Assembly (NCBI RefSeq): GCF_028476545.1
Contig: NW_026732676.1
Coordinates: 1-64,000 of the forward strand
Direction: 5' to 3'
Length of the DNA: 64,000 bases
From: Physella acuta
Taxonomy: Eukaryota > Mollusca > Gastropoda > Physidae
The notes under the pieces are model-generated. The model did not search any database. It had not been told where the DNA came from and worked only from the letters and a program-made list of their open reading frames with translations. This document shows, piece after piece, positions 12,240 to 23,245 of this stretch. Within the stretch, counting starts at the first letter, position 1, and the number at the start of each line of letters is the position of its first letter. The translations under genes were made by a program, and so were the position numbers.

Positions 12240-12368
12240 GTGAACAAATAAACCGGGAGTGATCTCCTCTAAACTTTATCGAATATTCTTATATAAAATA
12301 ACAGGGGATGGGAACTCGGGCTATAGACATGATTTTTAATCCATTTTAAAAACTTAAAGTTTTAAAAA
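12240..12368 (-). repeat. Left part of the inverted repeat copy split by the Helitron
   Basis: It contains AACCGGGAGTGATCTCCTC and ATGGGAACTCGGGC, the complements of motifs at 7790-7830 and 8725-8790. It ends at the A immediately before the Helitron 5' TC. Confidence 0.8.
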
Positions 12369-13141
12369 TCCTAATTTATAAAAGCCCAATGTGCGCACAT
12401 CTCTCTCTCTCTCTCTCTCTTTCTCTGTCCGCAAAAAATTTTCGCCGGACATCACGTCAGAATCGGCAGCGATATATCGAGAATTTTTTACGGACTTTTG
12501 TTGAAAATAATATGTTAGATGTTTTAAATGTATAACCACAATTTTATTTAAAGAAGAAAAATAAAAATTTAAGGCGTATTCGAATGTAGAGAAACAGTAT
12601 TATTTATGCAACCGGAAAAGCATTAATATATGTGAAAAAGAACGCATAAAACTGTGACGTCACTATTGCTTATACATTAACTATTGACGTCATCTGCCTA
12701 AATAGCGAAGATGTTAGTGTACATTAAACCACGCAGGTGGTGCGGGTTCGAGACACCAAGTCAACTTGGTTAATGTATTTATTTTTATTATGCTCGGGCT
12801 AAACTTAAAAAAAAAATTCTTTTAGGAATCTAGATCTAGATCTAGATTGTCGGGTGTCCGATAGGGCACTTCCCGGCGCCGCAGGCGCTTCAAATTTGGC
12901 AGGATCTTGCCTTGGGGCGACAGAACACGGGGGCCGGTTGGCCGAAAAGTCTACGATGAGGGGGTCAAAACTGACCTCGACTGACCGGTACCTTATATGA
13001 GCTATAAATCGAAAAAAAATGTCCACGGATTAAACCTCTTCATAACTCTTGAGGTCGTAGACCGACCCTCGGGCGAATTAATTAAGCATGCAAATTCTCA
13101 ATGTTTTCGAAAGCCTAAGCGAAGCTGGGCAGCATGCCTAG
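12369..13141 (+). mobile_element. Helitron-like family B, long copy, with verifiable A|T insertion site
   Basis: The plus strand begins A|TCCTAATTTATAAAAGC, has GTGCGCAC and (CT)n, and ends GGGCAGCATGCCTAG|T. Removing it restores CTTAAAGTTTTAAAAA|TAGAATA..., the same sequence as the uninterrupted repeat copy (reverse complement) at about 8650-8690. It carries roughly 490 bp (about 12450-12935) absent from the short family B copy. That segment includes two TGACGTCA-type motifs, a tRNA-like B-box (GCGGGTTCGAGACACC) and a TCTAGA run, possibly captured DNA. No credible gene. Confidence 0.88.
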
Positions 13142-13740
13142 TAGAATAAAATCTCGTAGACAAATTAATTGCACACCAAGTGAACGCCAAATAAAAAAGT
13201 GCATAATAGTGCGCAATATTATTAGTACTTTAAAAATTTACATTTGTTTTTTTATTTGAGAAATCGGAACTAGCGTAAATTACTACTTTCGGTCAACGTA
13301 AATTACTCAAAATTTAACAGAAGGTAAAGAAATAGATCTTTTACTTACATGAGAAATTTCATTTATCTATCTGAAATAGTACTCAAGTTATAGGCTTTTG
13401 AAAAATTCAAAGTAGGAAAAGTACCACTTCCGGTTATCGGAAATCGCTCAAAAATTGATACGGATCTACGATTTTGATAAAATACTTATATATAAAATTT
13501 CATCAACCTAGCTGTAACGGTACTCAAGTTATCGTGTTTACACACGGACACACACACACAGACAGACAGACACACAGACACACAGACATACGGACAAGAT
13601 TGCAAAACAATGTTTTTCCGTATCAGTGATGTGTAAAACGTCGAGATTTGTAATAAATCTCGATTTTTTTTTTTTTTGCACGATTACAAGACTTTCTCTA
13701 TAGGCCTACTTCGTATATACGAGAAAGTAAAAAGTGTTCG
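13142..13740 (-). repeat. Inverted copy of the 7500-8800 repeat (right part of host split by Helitron)
   Basis: The reverse complement reads from TACTTTCTCGTATATACGAA through a CACACAGACAGACAGA tract, AACTTGAGTACCGTTACAGC and the TTTCCGATAACCGGAAGT segment into the module shared with 7530-7830. Its continuation lies at 12240-12368, on the other side of the family B Helitron. Confidence 0.75.
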
Positions 13741-14350
13741 TAAATATCTAAACAGTAGAGAGAAAAGTATTGGGAAATATCTAAAATTGAAAGAAAAATC
13801 GAATCTTTTCCTGCTCCTTAGTCACGCGTACCGTCACGTCACGTGGGGCAAGACGGTTATCACGTGGTTGGAACCGTTCAATTTTTAATGAGCTTTACAC
13901 AAAATGACAGTTTCATGTAAAAGACAAGCCTGGCTGAGGACGCAGTAGAGATTCCAGTCCATGATTACTCGTGGACTAGAACTTCCGGTTGGGTTTAGGT
14001 TAGCGAGGGGGGGGGGGGGTGGAGGTAGCGAGGGGGGGGGGGGGGGGTTAGCGAGGGGAGACTGGTGATGGTAGAAAGAGATTCGAGTCGATGGTCTATT
14101 TTTATCTTTTTACCGTTATACTCAGTGCTTTTTATTTTTATTATTATTAAGTCCTTTAAAAGAAAATACACTTTTTAATGCTATACTTTGTAGTAAATTT
14201 TATTGAAATGTTCATCTATAAGAATACATCTTTTTCATGCAAATTGTAATTTAAAATCAATTATTGCTTGTCTATTCACAGTGTATTAATTTACTTTTAT
14301 TAACATTACTTCTTTCTCTATTTATTTAGGTGTAGGCCTATATCATTACA

Positions 14351-14666
14351 CAGTGGCGTAGCGAGGTCGGGTGTCACCCGGTGCGGCACTTAATGGTGTC
14401 ACCCCCACCCCCCAGAGGCGTAGCGACCTTTCCCGTGGACAAACTTTTAAATTTTCGATTTTCATCCCCTCCCACCCTCAAATTTTCGATTTGCACCCCC
14501 CCCCCCCTCGAACTTTCGATTTGCCCCCCCCCCCCCTCCCCCCCACCCGTCAAGTATTTCTGAATATATTTTGCTTTTTTTTTGCCTTGGTGTCACCCCT
14601 CCCCCTAAATGGTGTCACCCGGTGTGGTCCGCACCCCCGCCCCCCCGCCCCCTCGCTACGCCTCTT
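14351..14666 (-). mobile_element. Same hAT-type MITE, copy B, inverted
   Basis: This is the reverse-complement counterpart of the element at 891-1183: same ends (CAGTGGCGTAGCGAGG at left), the same GGTGTCACCCGGTG and CAAATTTTCGATTT internal motifs, and long C runs in place of G runs. The flanks TCATTACA / CCATTACA form an 8-bp target duplication with one difference. The homopolymers differ in length from copy A. No open frame is credible. Confidence 0.88.
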
Positions 14667-14674
14667 CCATTACA

Positions 14675-15452
14675 TTTTTTCTTTCATTATTAGTATAGAT
14701 TTTGTGTTTTATACGTTTTCAATTACATTTTGTCGAATTCATATGTATTGTTGTTTTCTAAGCTAGAACTATTTTTTAATATAAAACTGAGTTTATTTTA
14801 CTGTACATTCGTTTCATTTTAAATTAAAAGTTGTATAAAACTCGGGACAGTTCGGTTAGCAGGCAAGTGCTCTACCACTGGTTCACGTCATTCCACTTTT
14901 AACACCCAGCATTACGTACATGAGTATACTCAGCTTTTATTGGTACCTGGCTTGAATCTAGTAAAATAAAGATTTTTAGACCAAACTTTCTTTTCATTCA
15001 TTTTGGTCAGAGAAACAGATAAGCTCTACATAAACCATAAAAAATAACCTCCTCTGAAAAAAAGGTTATCATTACACATTTTTATCACGTTTACGATATT
15101 ACCATCGTCATTCTCAGTGTGAGACTGTTTTTAATTATTTCTAGAAGATATATTTCTAAGGCAGCCGCCCACCCTTCGTATTTGCAGATTGATTTATTTA
15201 CTCTTCCTGTTTCTAGCATGTCGAGCCGTCTTCTTCGTTCTCAATTTTAGTAGTGGAAGAGATTCCATACAACACAATTAAGTATACGTGTCAACTTGTT
15301 ATGCGCCATATAGGCCGTTGACTACAATTTCAGCCTGCTTTTGTTTTCGGATTTGCTTCCATAGCCTTTGTCCAACCAATAACAAACTACAAGGTAGAAA
15401 TTGTTTGATTTTGGAGTTTTCTCTCCTAGAAAAGCTGCTGTCCCCAGCTATC
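14675..15452. other. No gene seen
   Basis: AT-rich. A tRNA-like scrap (minus CCAGTGGTAGAGCACTTGCC, near 14860-14885) is the only recognisable item. Confidence 0.45.
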
Positions 15453-15535
15453 GAGCCTCATCTGCCCGAGGGTTCGAACTCGAGACTTTTCGGTTCAGCA
15501 ACCATGAGCTTTACCGACTCGACCACGTCCAGTAA
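15453..15535 (-). mobile_element. SINE tRNA-like head fragment
   Basis: The minus strand reads GGACGTGGTCGAGTCGGTAA, then TTGCTGAACCG and B-box CGAGTTCGAACC, matching the tRNA-Ser-like head of the 27500-27713 family. The characteristic body is not recognised next to it. Confidence 0.6.
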
Positions 15536-15725
15536 TAATATAAAAGATGGTAAGGATATAGAAACACATTGATAAACCTTCACGAAACAATAGTATTCCC
15601 TGTCTTAGTATTAATTAATTCAAAACATGAAACATGATACGTCATTTACTTAATGAACTGAAAAGTCTAGACAAAAGTAGAAGAGAATGTGTGAGCTTAA
15701 GTACAAAGTAACGATCCTGCCTTAG

Positions 15726-15958
15726 TCCGGTGGGGCTGGGGGTGTAGGTGGAGGGGGTGGGGGGTGTAGGTGGAGGGGGTGGGGGGTGTAGGTGGAGGGG
15801 GGGGAGGGTTGGACTTTAGCGAGTTGTCCACAGGAAGGGATTGGTGGGCGAAGGAGAGTGAGCTCAAGTAGAAGATAATGTAGACGGATGGACAGAGTAA
15901 AAGAGATGAATTCTGGTGGGTGTGGGTGTGGGGGGGGGGGGGGGGGGGGGGGGGGGAG
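15726..15958. repeat. G-rich minisatellite and G homopolymer
   Basis: GGTGTAGGTGGAGGGGGTGG + GG repeated three times (15740-15800). Further on, an uninterrupted G run of about 26 bp (15930-15956) follows GGGTGTGGGTGTGG. Strong G-quadruplex potential on the plus strand. Confidence 0.9.
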
Positions 15959-16456
15959 GGTTCAGGAAGAACCATCAAGGGAGAGAAGATATCCCTATAA
16001 AATGATGACATTAATTAGAATGAGTTGATGTTTCTCGTTAAAACATATTGATAAAAAATTGGTTTAATTACAATTAGTATTATTGAATTATTTGTTTTTC
16101 TGTTTACCCTTTAATTACTCCGGATAATTAAAAATGTTAGTGTATGAAAGTTATAAAGTAAGGGAGGTAATCAATACAATTTATAAGCATTATTTAGACT
16201 TTTTACTTTCAGCATGACGTTCTATTTTTAACTTTTGTAATACATTAATATCATTATATTTAATGGTTGTTATCGCGCAATTTAAGTTCAGGAAATGTAT
16301 ATATCTATACAAAATAAAATTTCCTGAGTAAACGTCAAATAATTAGAACAATATCATTCGCCACACTAAAGCTAAATAAATATGGCTGTTCATTGTAAAA
16401 TAGTTAATCTTCCAGCATAGTTTATGTCAAGAGTTTTTCACAATACTTATCATATT

Positions 16457-16486
16457 ACTTTTCTCGTATATACGAAGTATTACAAC
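16457..16486 (+). repeat. Isolated end of the TACTTTCTCGTATATACGAA repeat
   Basis: TTTCTCGTATATACGAAGTA is the same string as the outer end of the repeat at 13710-13740, in the opposite orientation. Little else of the family follows, so this is a fragment just upstream of the LINE. Confidence 0.5.
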
Positions 16487-16635
16487 ATCTCTTGAAATCA
16501 AGTGTGTATTTCCTTTTGGAACCTTGTGTGTGTGTGTTTTTTTTCTTCACATGTTATACATTTTAAGTACTTTTTTTCTTCTTTTTTTTTTTCTTGTGTG
16601 TGTTGCCTGGCCCCGGGTGGGCCTCACACACAACT

Positions 16636-17935
16636 ATGTCGGAAAAATACATCAAACGGCTATTCCTGCCTAAGTTTGGCTTGGCAGGACATGCGCCAAA
16701 AACTCTAGAGATTTTCATAGAAGAGGGTTTTTCTTTAGCTACTCTCACAGCTGACGAACTAAAAAGAGAGCTTTGTATGTTATGCAGCCTATCACCAGCT
16801 GAATTTGAAGGTCTGTATAACTACGGGACACTGCGTAAATGGTATGTCACCATTAGATCAAAGGAACTATATGAGAAAATGCACCTAAAAGAATTTCACA
16901 GAGATTTGCCACCTGGGGTAACATCCAGATACAGAGTGCAGAGAATATCAATAACCCACGCCGATAAATCTGGGCAAAGGGGCATGCTGAAATGGCTGCC
17001 TTCCAAGACAAGCGACGATGATGTAATGGCGATTCTGAAATCTATAAGCAGTCAGGACTCAACACCAACATTTAAGAGAATAGACCAATCAAATGTGGTC
17101 CAATTCACCATCTCTCTGGAGAAAGAAGATGTGGAGAGTGTCCCACACTATATTATACTTACAAATGAGGCCAACAAGGAGAGCAGAGTCCTTATAATCC
17201 TCAATGGGAGGAGGGTGCAATGTTGCCACTGCAACACAGACAGGCACCTGCCTAAAATGTGTGAGCATTTAACGACTCGCGCTCTTGACGGCGTCCAGCT
17301 AGTAGATGGATAGTAAAGGGCAATTGAGCCTTGGGATGCAAATGATAAAGAAGAAGTTAGGGAGCATCTAAGTAACAATAGAAATTTCTTAAAGCATTGG
17401 GACAGTTATGATGTTGAAGGAGAAAGACAAAATGAAATGCTTAGAGAAGCAAGGCATAGAGAGGTAGAAGATGCCTTTGGAGTAGATGGCCAAACTGAAG
17501 CACATCATACTACTGCAGCATCACAGCAAGTTAACGAAAACGTAACAGAAACCACCATAGAGGTCGAAGCCATGGAGACAATAACGATCAGAAATTCCAT
17601 AGTAACAGGGTCTCAAAAAGATGGAGGCAGTCGACGAAACAATAAATGATATTCTTCAAGATAACACTAGATCAGAAAGCATAACGAAACCGCTAAAGGA
17701 AATTAAAACCTCACTAAGTATATCAGCAACAAAGGTATCAGGTCAACTGTCATATAGTCAAGCAATTAGTTCAAGTAAAAAACAATTACCTACAGTAAAG
17801 CCACCTCAAAGGGTCGTGACCAGGGCCCAACGAGATAGCAAACCAGCGGCTGGAAAGTTTGGCGTTAAAAGACCACCACCATCCAGCCCTACCGAAACAG
17901 ATGTTCGAAAGAAAACCCCAAACAATTCATGCTAA
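16636..17935 (+). pseudogene. LINE ORF1 (gag-like, CCHC zinc knuckle), disrupted
   Basis: Translation from ATG 16636 begins MSEKYIKRLFLPKFGLAG and runs about 225 codons before in-frame stops. It includes a CCHC knuckle with C-x2-C-x4-H-x4-C spacing (CCHCNTDRHLPKMC, about 17221-17262). Two adjacent stops (TAG TAA, 17311-17316) interrupt the frame. The same frame resumes with a charged segment (EVREHLSNNRNFLKHWDSYD) to 17649. A +1 shift around 17620-17645 leads into a Ser/Thr/Lys/Pro-rich tail ending VRKKTPNNSC at 17935. ORF1 products of this type bind the element's RNA and travel with it as ribonucleoprotein. An upstream in-frame ATG at 16594 gives a less likely start within the leader. Confidence 0.8.
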
Positions 17936-18124
17936 CTCTGGCAACATTGAACATCAGGGGGGGGGGCTAGGGACAAAACACATTATATAAACAACATAAT
18001 AAATAAACACAATATTGACATCTTACTTTTACAGGAAACTAACATTTGAACTACAGAAGAAGCAAATAAACTAGATGCATATATCGACAGTATCAAGCCA
18101 AACATCACTCGATCAGCCCTCAAG
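17929..18124 (+). pseudogene. LINE ORF2 N-terminus (AP endonuclease start), truncated
   Basis: ATG 17929 overlaps the ORF1 stop as ATGCTAA, a layout seen in LINEs with overlapping frames. The peptide MLTLATLNIRGGARDK and then NIDILLLQETNI carries the TxNIRG and LLQET motifs (catalytic Asn and Glu) that open APE-type LINE endonucleases. A TGA follows NI; the frame continues TTEEANKLDAYIDSIKPN and stops at the AAG-TAA after SALK. The rest of endonuclease and the reverse transcriptase are missing. Confidence 0.8.
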
Positions 18125-18734
18125 TAAATTAACATTACAACAGTCTTCTGTTTCCCAGGTTTTTAAAAGTGCACAACCTGAATGGTAGCAAGAGGTACAC
18201 ACCTCAACCCCCCCCCCCCAACACACACACACACTTCCCCCCCCCCCCCCACACACTCAACCGGACTGGCGGATATTTCAAGGTAGCGTGCCCTCATTGC
18301 CAAGGGTCAATTTTATGTCATTTTTATGTATTACAGAGACACTTCTCCCACGGTCGTTTCTATTTCTGTCCATGGGTGGCTACAATGTGAACTTTTAACT
18401 CCGCAGCTAAACTAAGCAGTCAAGAGAAACCGAGTTTGCACACCTTATTTTAGTCTAGTTCTTAGGCCATTTTATTTTCTCCCTTTTGATTATTATATAT
18501 GCAATTGATGTTCATGTCTTTGATGCTGTGTAAAATCTATCAAATAAATTTTTATTACTGATTTAAATGTTTAAAACAATTGAATTTATAAAAAAAAAAA
18601 AAACTGTTTGAGGACTGTATAGATATAGATGTTTGAAAGGGAAGAGTGTTTGCTTTGATGTATCTCAATGTAAAAACATAACTTTTCCGATTGCTTACAA
18701 TTTGTATCATTTTAATTCTCTGTAATCCCAAATT

Positions 18735-19520
18735 TATTTCAGCTCTACTTAAAAACCCAAATTCCACCCTATCCCCCCCCCCCCCGTCCTCTCAGCCCAC
18801 CACGCACGCCGAGAAAAAAAAATCCATTGAATCATCATTTAATTACACATTTGCATTTTCAGTTTCAGGTTGGTTTTTTATTTTGTTTTAATTTTTTTTA
18901 TATTTAGATCTAGGTATAAGTAAACCATCTTAAATGAATGAAAGTAGGCTACAAGTAAGAAAGAAATATTACTATTGTAAATCTGTATCAGTCCTCACAA
19001 GCCGGTGATGAAAACTGTAATACTAAAGCGAACACACACTGACGCTGTAAATTACATATCTGAGGCAAAAAAAAAAGAAAAAAAAAAAAAATTTTTTTTT
19101 AATTTAAAAAAAAAATTACTTTTCTGTTTTTAGTTTTTCTTTATATTTAGACGTTTTGTATTAGATCTATGTATAAGTAAACCATCTTAAATGAATGAAA
19201 GTAGGCTACAAGTAAGATAGAAATATTACTATTGTAAATCTGTATCAGTCCTCACAAGCCGATGATGAGAACTGTAATACTAAAGCGAACACACAACTGA
19301 CGCTAGATCTATAAATTACGTGTCTGAGGCGAAAAAAATATATTTCAGCTCTGCTTATAAGCCCAAACCACTCTCCCCACCACAATGATACTAAAACAAA
19401 TTTCTCGAATCACCTTTTAATTACACATTAAAACTCCCACGTTTACAAATAAAATTGTAATTAGACGTTTTGTATTGATATAAGAATAATTAAACCATCT
19501 TAAATAAATGAAAGTTAAAC
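18735..19520. repeat. Three diverged tandem copies of a dispersed repeat (also at 572-848)
   Basis: Shared string TAAGTAAACCATCTTAAATG + AATGAAAGTAGGCTACAAGT and CTGTATCAGTCCTCACAAGC occur at about 18915-19010 and 19170-19270, with a partial copy at 19410-19515. The fourth copy is 18 kb away at 572-848. The last copy runs straight into the 25-bp array. Confidence 0.85.
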
Positions 19521-20665
19521 CTTAGGTTAGCAGTACCAGTTAAACCCTACGTTGGAAGAACCAGTTAAACCTTCGGTTGGCAGTACCACTTAAAACTTAC
19601 GTTGACAGTACCAGTTAAACCTTACGTTGACAGTACCAGTTAAACCTTACGTTGGCAGTACCAGTTAAACCTTACGTTGGTAGTACCAGTTAAACCTTAT
19701 GTTGGCAGTACCAGTTAAACCTTACGTTGACAGTACCAGTTAAACCTTACGTTGGCAGTACCAGTTAAACCTTACGTTGGCAGTACCAGTTAAACCTTAC
19801 GTTGACAGTACCAGTTAAACCTTACGTTGGCAGTACCAGTTAAACCTTATGTTGGCAGTACCAGTTAACCTTACGTTGACAGTACAAGTTAAACCTTACG
19901 TTGGCAATACCAGTTAAACCCTACGTTGGCAGTACCAGTTAAACCTTATGTTGGCAGTACCAGTTAAACCTTACGTTGACAGTACCAGTTAAACCTTACG
20001 TTGGCAGTACCAGTTAAACCTTACGTTGGCAGTACCAGTTAAACCTTACGTTGACAGTACCAGTTAAACCTTACGTTGGCAGTACCAGTTAAACCTTATG
20101 TTGGCAGTACCAGTTAACCTTACGTTGACAGTACAAGTTAAACCTTACGTTGGCAATACCAGTTAAACCCTACGTTGGCAGTACCAGTTAAACCTTACGT
20201 TGGCAGTACCAGTTAAACCCTACGTTGGCAGTACCAGTTAAACCTTACGTTGGCAGTACCAGTTAAACCTTACGTTGACAGTACCAGTTAAAAATTACGT
20301 TGACAGTACCAGTTAAACCTTACGTTGACAGTACCAGTTAAACCTTACGTTGGCAGTACCAGTTAAACCTTACGTTGGCAGTACCAGTTTAACCTTACGT
20401 TGGCAGTACCAGCTAAACCCTACGTTGACAGTACAAGTTAAACCTTACGTTGGCAGTACCAGCTAAACCCTACGTTGACAGTACCAGTTAAACCTTACGT
20501 TGGAAGTACCAGTCAAACCTTACGTTGGCAGTACCAGTTAAACCTTACGTTGGCAGTACCAGTTAAACCTTAGTTGGCAGTACCAGTTAAACCTTACGTT
20601 AACCGTGCCAGTTAAACCTTACGTTGACTGTACCAGTTAAACATTAAGTATACAGTTAAACGGGT
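19510..20665. repeat. 25-bp minisatellite, about 46 copies
   Basis: Monomer CAGTTAAACCTTACGTTGGC + AGTAC. Common variants are TTGACAG, CTTATG and CCCTACG. A block of about 249 bp (ten monomers, one of them 24 bp) appears twice, the 24-bp monomer lying near 19861 and 20110. Monomers abut without spacers. The array starts directly out of the AAATGAAAGTT end of the 18735-19520 repeat. Confidence 0.95.
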
Positions 20666-20679
20666 ACTTTCATACACTA

Positions 20680-21330
20680 ACACTGTTATATCTGACAAGG
20701 TAATATCCATTACATCTGACACTAACAAAGTCATTTACATCTGACACTAACAAAGTCATTTACATCTGACAGACACCAACAAAACTCGTTACATCTGAGA
20801 CAAAGTCATTTACACTTGGCACCAACAAAGTCATTTACATCTGGCACAAAGTCATTTACATCTGACACAAAGTCATTCACATCTGACACAAACAAAGTCA
20901 TATAAATCTGACACTAACAAAGTCATTTATATCTGACACCAACACAGTCATATAAATCTATCACAAAGTCATTTACATCTGACATAACACTGTTATTTAA
21001 ATCTGCCACACACCAACAAAGTCATTTACATCTGGCACAAAGTCATTTACATCGGGCACAAAGTCATTTAAATCTAACACAAAGTCATTTACATCTGACA
21101 CCAACAGTCATATAAATCTGACACCAACACAGTCATTTGCATCTGACAAAGTCATTTAAATCTGATAAAGCCATTTACATCTGACACCAACAAAGTCATA
21201 TATATCTGACAAAGTTATTTACACCTGATATCAATTAAGTCATTTTAATCTGACACAAAATCATGTGTTCAATCTGAAAATGGTAAAGTTATTTAAATGT
21301 GCCACTGGCACAATTATTTTAAACCTAGAA
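20680..21330. repeat. Degenerate 20-28-bp tandem repeat (ACATCTGACAC..AAAGTCATTT)
   Basis: Units of ACATCTGACACCAACAAAGT + CATTT alternate with a shorter form lacking CCAAC. About 25-30 units decay toward the right end. It directly follows the 25-bp array. Confidence 0.85.
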
Positions 21331-21408
21331 ACAAAAAATCAGTTAAAGTAACATAGGCACATTCAGTTCTAACTAAAATAGATAGTTACCCTGACAGGCA
21401 TTTAACCC

Positions 21409-21560
21409 TAACACTAACCTAGACAGACAGTTGTCTTAGATTAACCTGACACTGACCTAGACAGACAGTTGTCTTAGATTAACCTAACACTGACCTAGAC
21501 AGACAGTTGTCTTAGATTAACCTAACACTGACCTAGACAGGCAGTTGTCTTAGATTAAGC
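21409..21560. repeat. 38-bp tandem repeat, four copies
   Basis: Unit contains AGACAGACAGTTGTCTTAGA + TTAACCTAACACTGACCT; AGACAGACAG-type starts recur at 21421, 21459, 21497 and 21535 (last one AGACAGGCAG). Very uniform, so recently expanded. Confidence 0.92.
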
Positions 21561-21694
21561 TCTAGAAAAAATTAAGTGGTCTACGGGTAGCCGACCCGAT
21601 AAACTGACCCCCGGAAGTGACGTCACGTAATCGCGTTGAGGTCTACTTTGGGCATCAATCACTGGTGTTTAATCAAGTATATTCGGTTCTGTGT

Positions 21695-22880
21695 GGGTTT
21701 ATGTGTGGGTATAGGAGCTGTGAGGTTTTGTGGGGGCGTAAGGCTTGCGTTGTGGTCTTGCATGTGTGGGTATATGGTTTGTGTTGTGGTTTTTATGTGT
21801 GGGTATATGGTTTGTGTTGTGTAGTTTTATGTGTGGGTATATGGTTTGTGTTGTGGTTTTTATGTGTGGGTATATGGTTTGTGTTGTGGTTTTTATGTGT
21901 GGGTATATGGTTTGTGTTGTGGTTTTTATGTGTGGGTATATGGTTTGTGTTGTGTAGTTTTATGTGTGGGTATATGGTTTGTGTTGTGGTTTTTATGTGT
22001 GGGTATATGGTTTGTGTTGTGGTTTTTATGTGTGGGTATATGGTTTGTGTTGTGGTTTTTATGTGTGGGTATATGGTTTGTGTTGTGTAGTTTTATGTGT
22101 GGGTATATGGTTTGTGTTGTGGTTTTTATGTGTGGGTATATGGTTTGTGTTGTGGTTTTTATGTGTGGGTATATGGTTTGTGTTGTGGTTTTTATGTGTG
22201 GGTATATGGTTTGTGTTGTGTAGTTTTATGTGTGGGTATATGGTTTGTGTTGTGGTTTTTATGTGTGGGTATATGGTTTGTGTTGTGGTTTTTATGTGTG
22301 GGTATATGGTTTGTGTTGTGGTTTTTATGTGTGGGTATATGGTTTGTGTTGAGGGTTTTATGTGTGGGTATTTGGTTTGTGTTGAAGAGTTTTATGTGTG
22401 GGTATATGGTTTGTGTTGTGGAGTTTTATGTGTGGGTATTTGGTTTGTGTTGAGGGTTTTATGTGTGGGTATATGGTTTATATTGTGGGTTTTATGTGTG
22501 GGTATACGGATTGTGTTGTGGGTTTTATGTGTGGGTATATGGTTTGTGTTGTGGGTTTTATGTGTAACAACAGGACTTCAGTTGTGGGTTGTATGTGTGG
22601 GTATATGGTTTGTGTTGTGGGTTTTATGTGTGGGTATATGGTTTGTGTTGTGGGTTTTATGTGTGGGTATATGGTTTGTGTTGTGGGTTTTATGTGTGGG
22701 TATACGGATTGTGTTGTGGGTTTTATGTGTGGGTATAGGAGCTGTAGGGTGGTGACATAGTGCGTGAGTTATGGGGTTGTATGTGTGGGTATATGGTTTG
22801 TGTTATGGGGTTGTATGTGTGGGTATATGGTTTGTGTTATGGGGTTGTATGTGTGGGTAGGCCTATATGGTTTGTGATGT
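21695..22880. repeat. 33-bp minisatellite, about 36 copies, with higher-order units
   Basis: Unit ATGTGTGGGTATATGGTTTG + TGTTGTGGTTTTT. Between 21830 and 22340 every fourth unit carries GTGTAGTTTT, giving a four-unit higher-order repeat. Units toward the right end diverge. As 33 is a multiple of three, several frames stay open for up to 263 codons (Cys/Gly/Val/Trp-rich 11-residue repeats). This is a repeat artefact; no start context, domain or splice logic supports a protein. Confidence 0.93.
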
Positions 22881-23157
22881 GGGTTTTATGTGTAACAATA
22901 GGACTTCAGATGTGGGATTTTATGTGTGTGGGGGGGGGGGGGTGCGGACAATGGTAAATGTCTATATTTTCTATATACGTTATAATTCTTTCGGGGAGGG
23001 GGGGACGTTGATGTTCTTCTGTGGCGTGGGGTGGGGGTGGGACGGGGGGGGGAAGAGATGCGTGAAAAAAAAAACCTTGATAACGATTCCATGTAGTCTA
23101 ATTTTCTGATTGTATAGTCAGCTACGAAGTACCTACTGCTCATAAACAACAATTTAG

Positions 23158-23160
<3 letters not shown>

Positions 23161-23241
<81 letters not shown>

Positions 23242-23245
23242 TATA
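23161..23245. repeat. (TA)n microsatellite
   Basis: Around 40 TA units with a single ACATA interruption near the right end. Confidence 0.95.

Larger units (their letters stand above)
16590..18124 (+). mobile_element. Broken, 3'-truncated LINE (non-LTR retrotransposon)
   Basis: About 45 bp of G+C-rich leader precedes a gag-like ORF1 (16636-17935) with a zinc knuckle. This overlaps the start of an ORF2 that opens with the apurinic-endonuclease signature. Homology stops near 18124, before the rest of endonuclease and all of reverse transcriptase. LINE copies are usually truncated at the 5' end, so losing the 3' part implies a later deletion or rearrangement. The clade (I/Jockey/CR1-like) cannot be fixed without the RT domain. 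Confidence 0.85.

Noticed and set aside
19510-20665. CRISPR-like array
   Set aside because: Repeats abut without spacers, and the context is eukaryotic.
21617-22760. Long plus-strand open frames (up to 263 codons) rich in Cys, Gly, Trp and Val
   Set aside because: The 33-bp tandem unit is a multiple of three and lacks stops, so several frames are open together. No conserved start, splice signals or domain.
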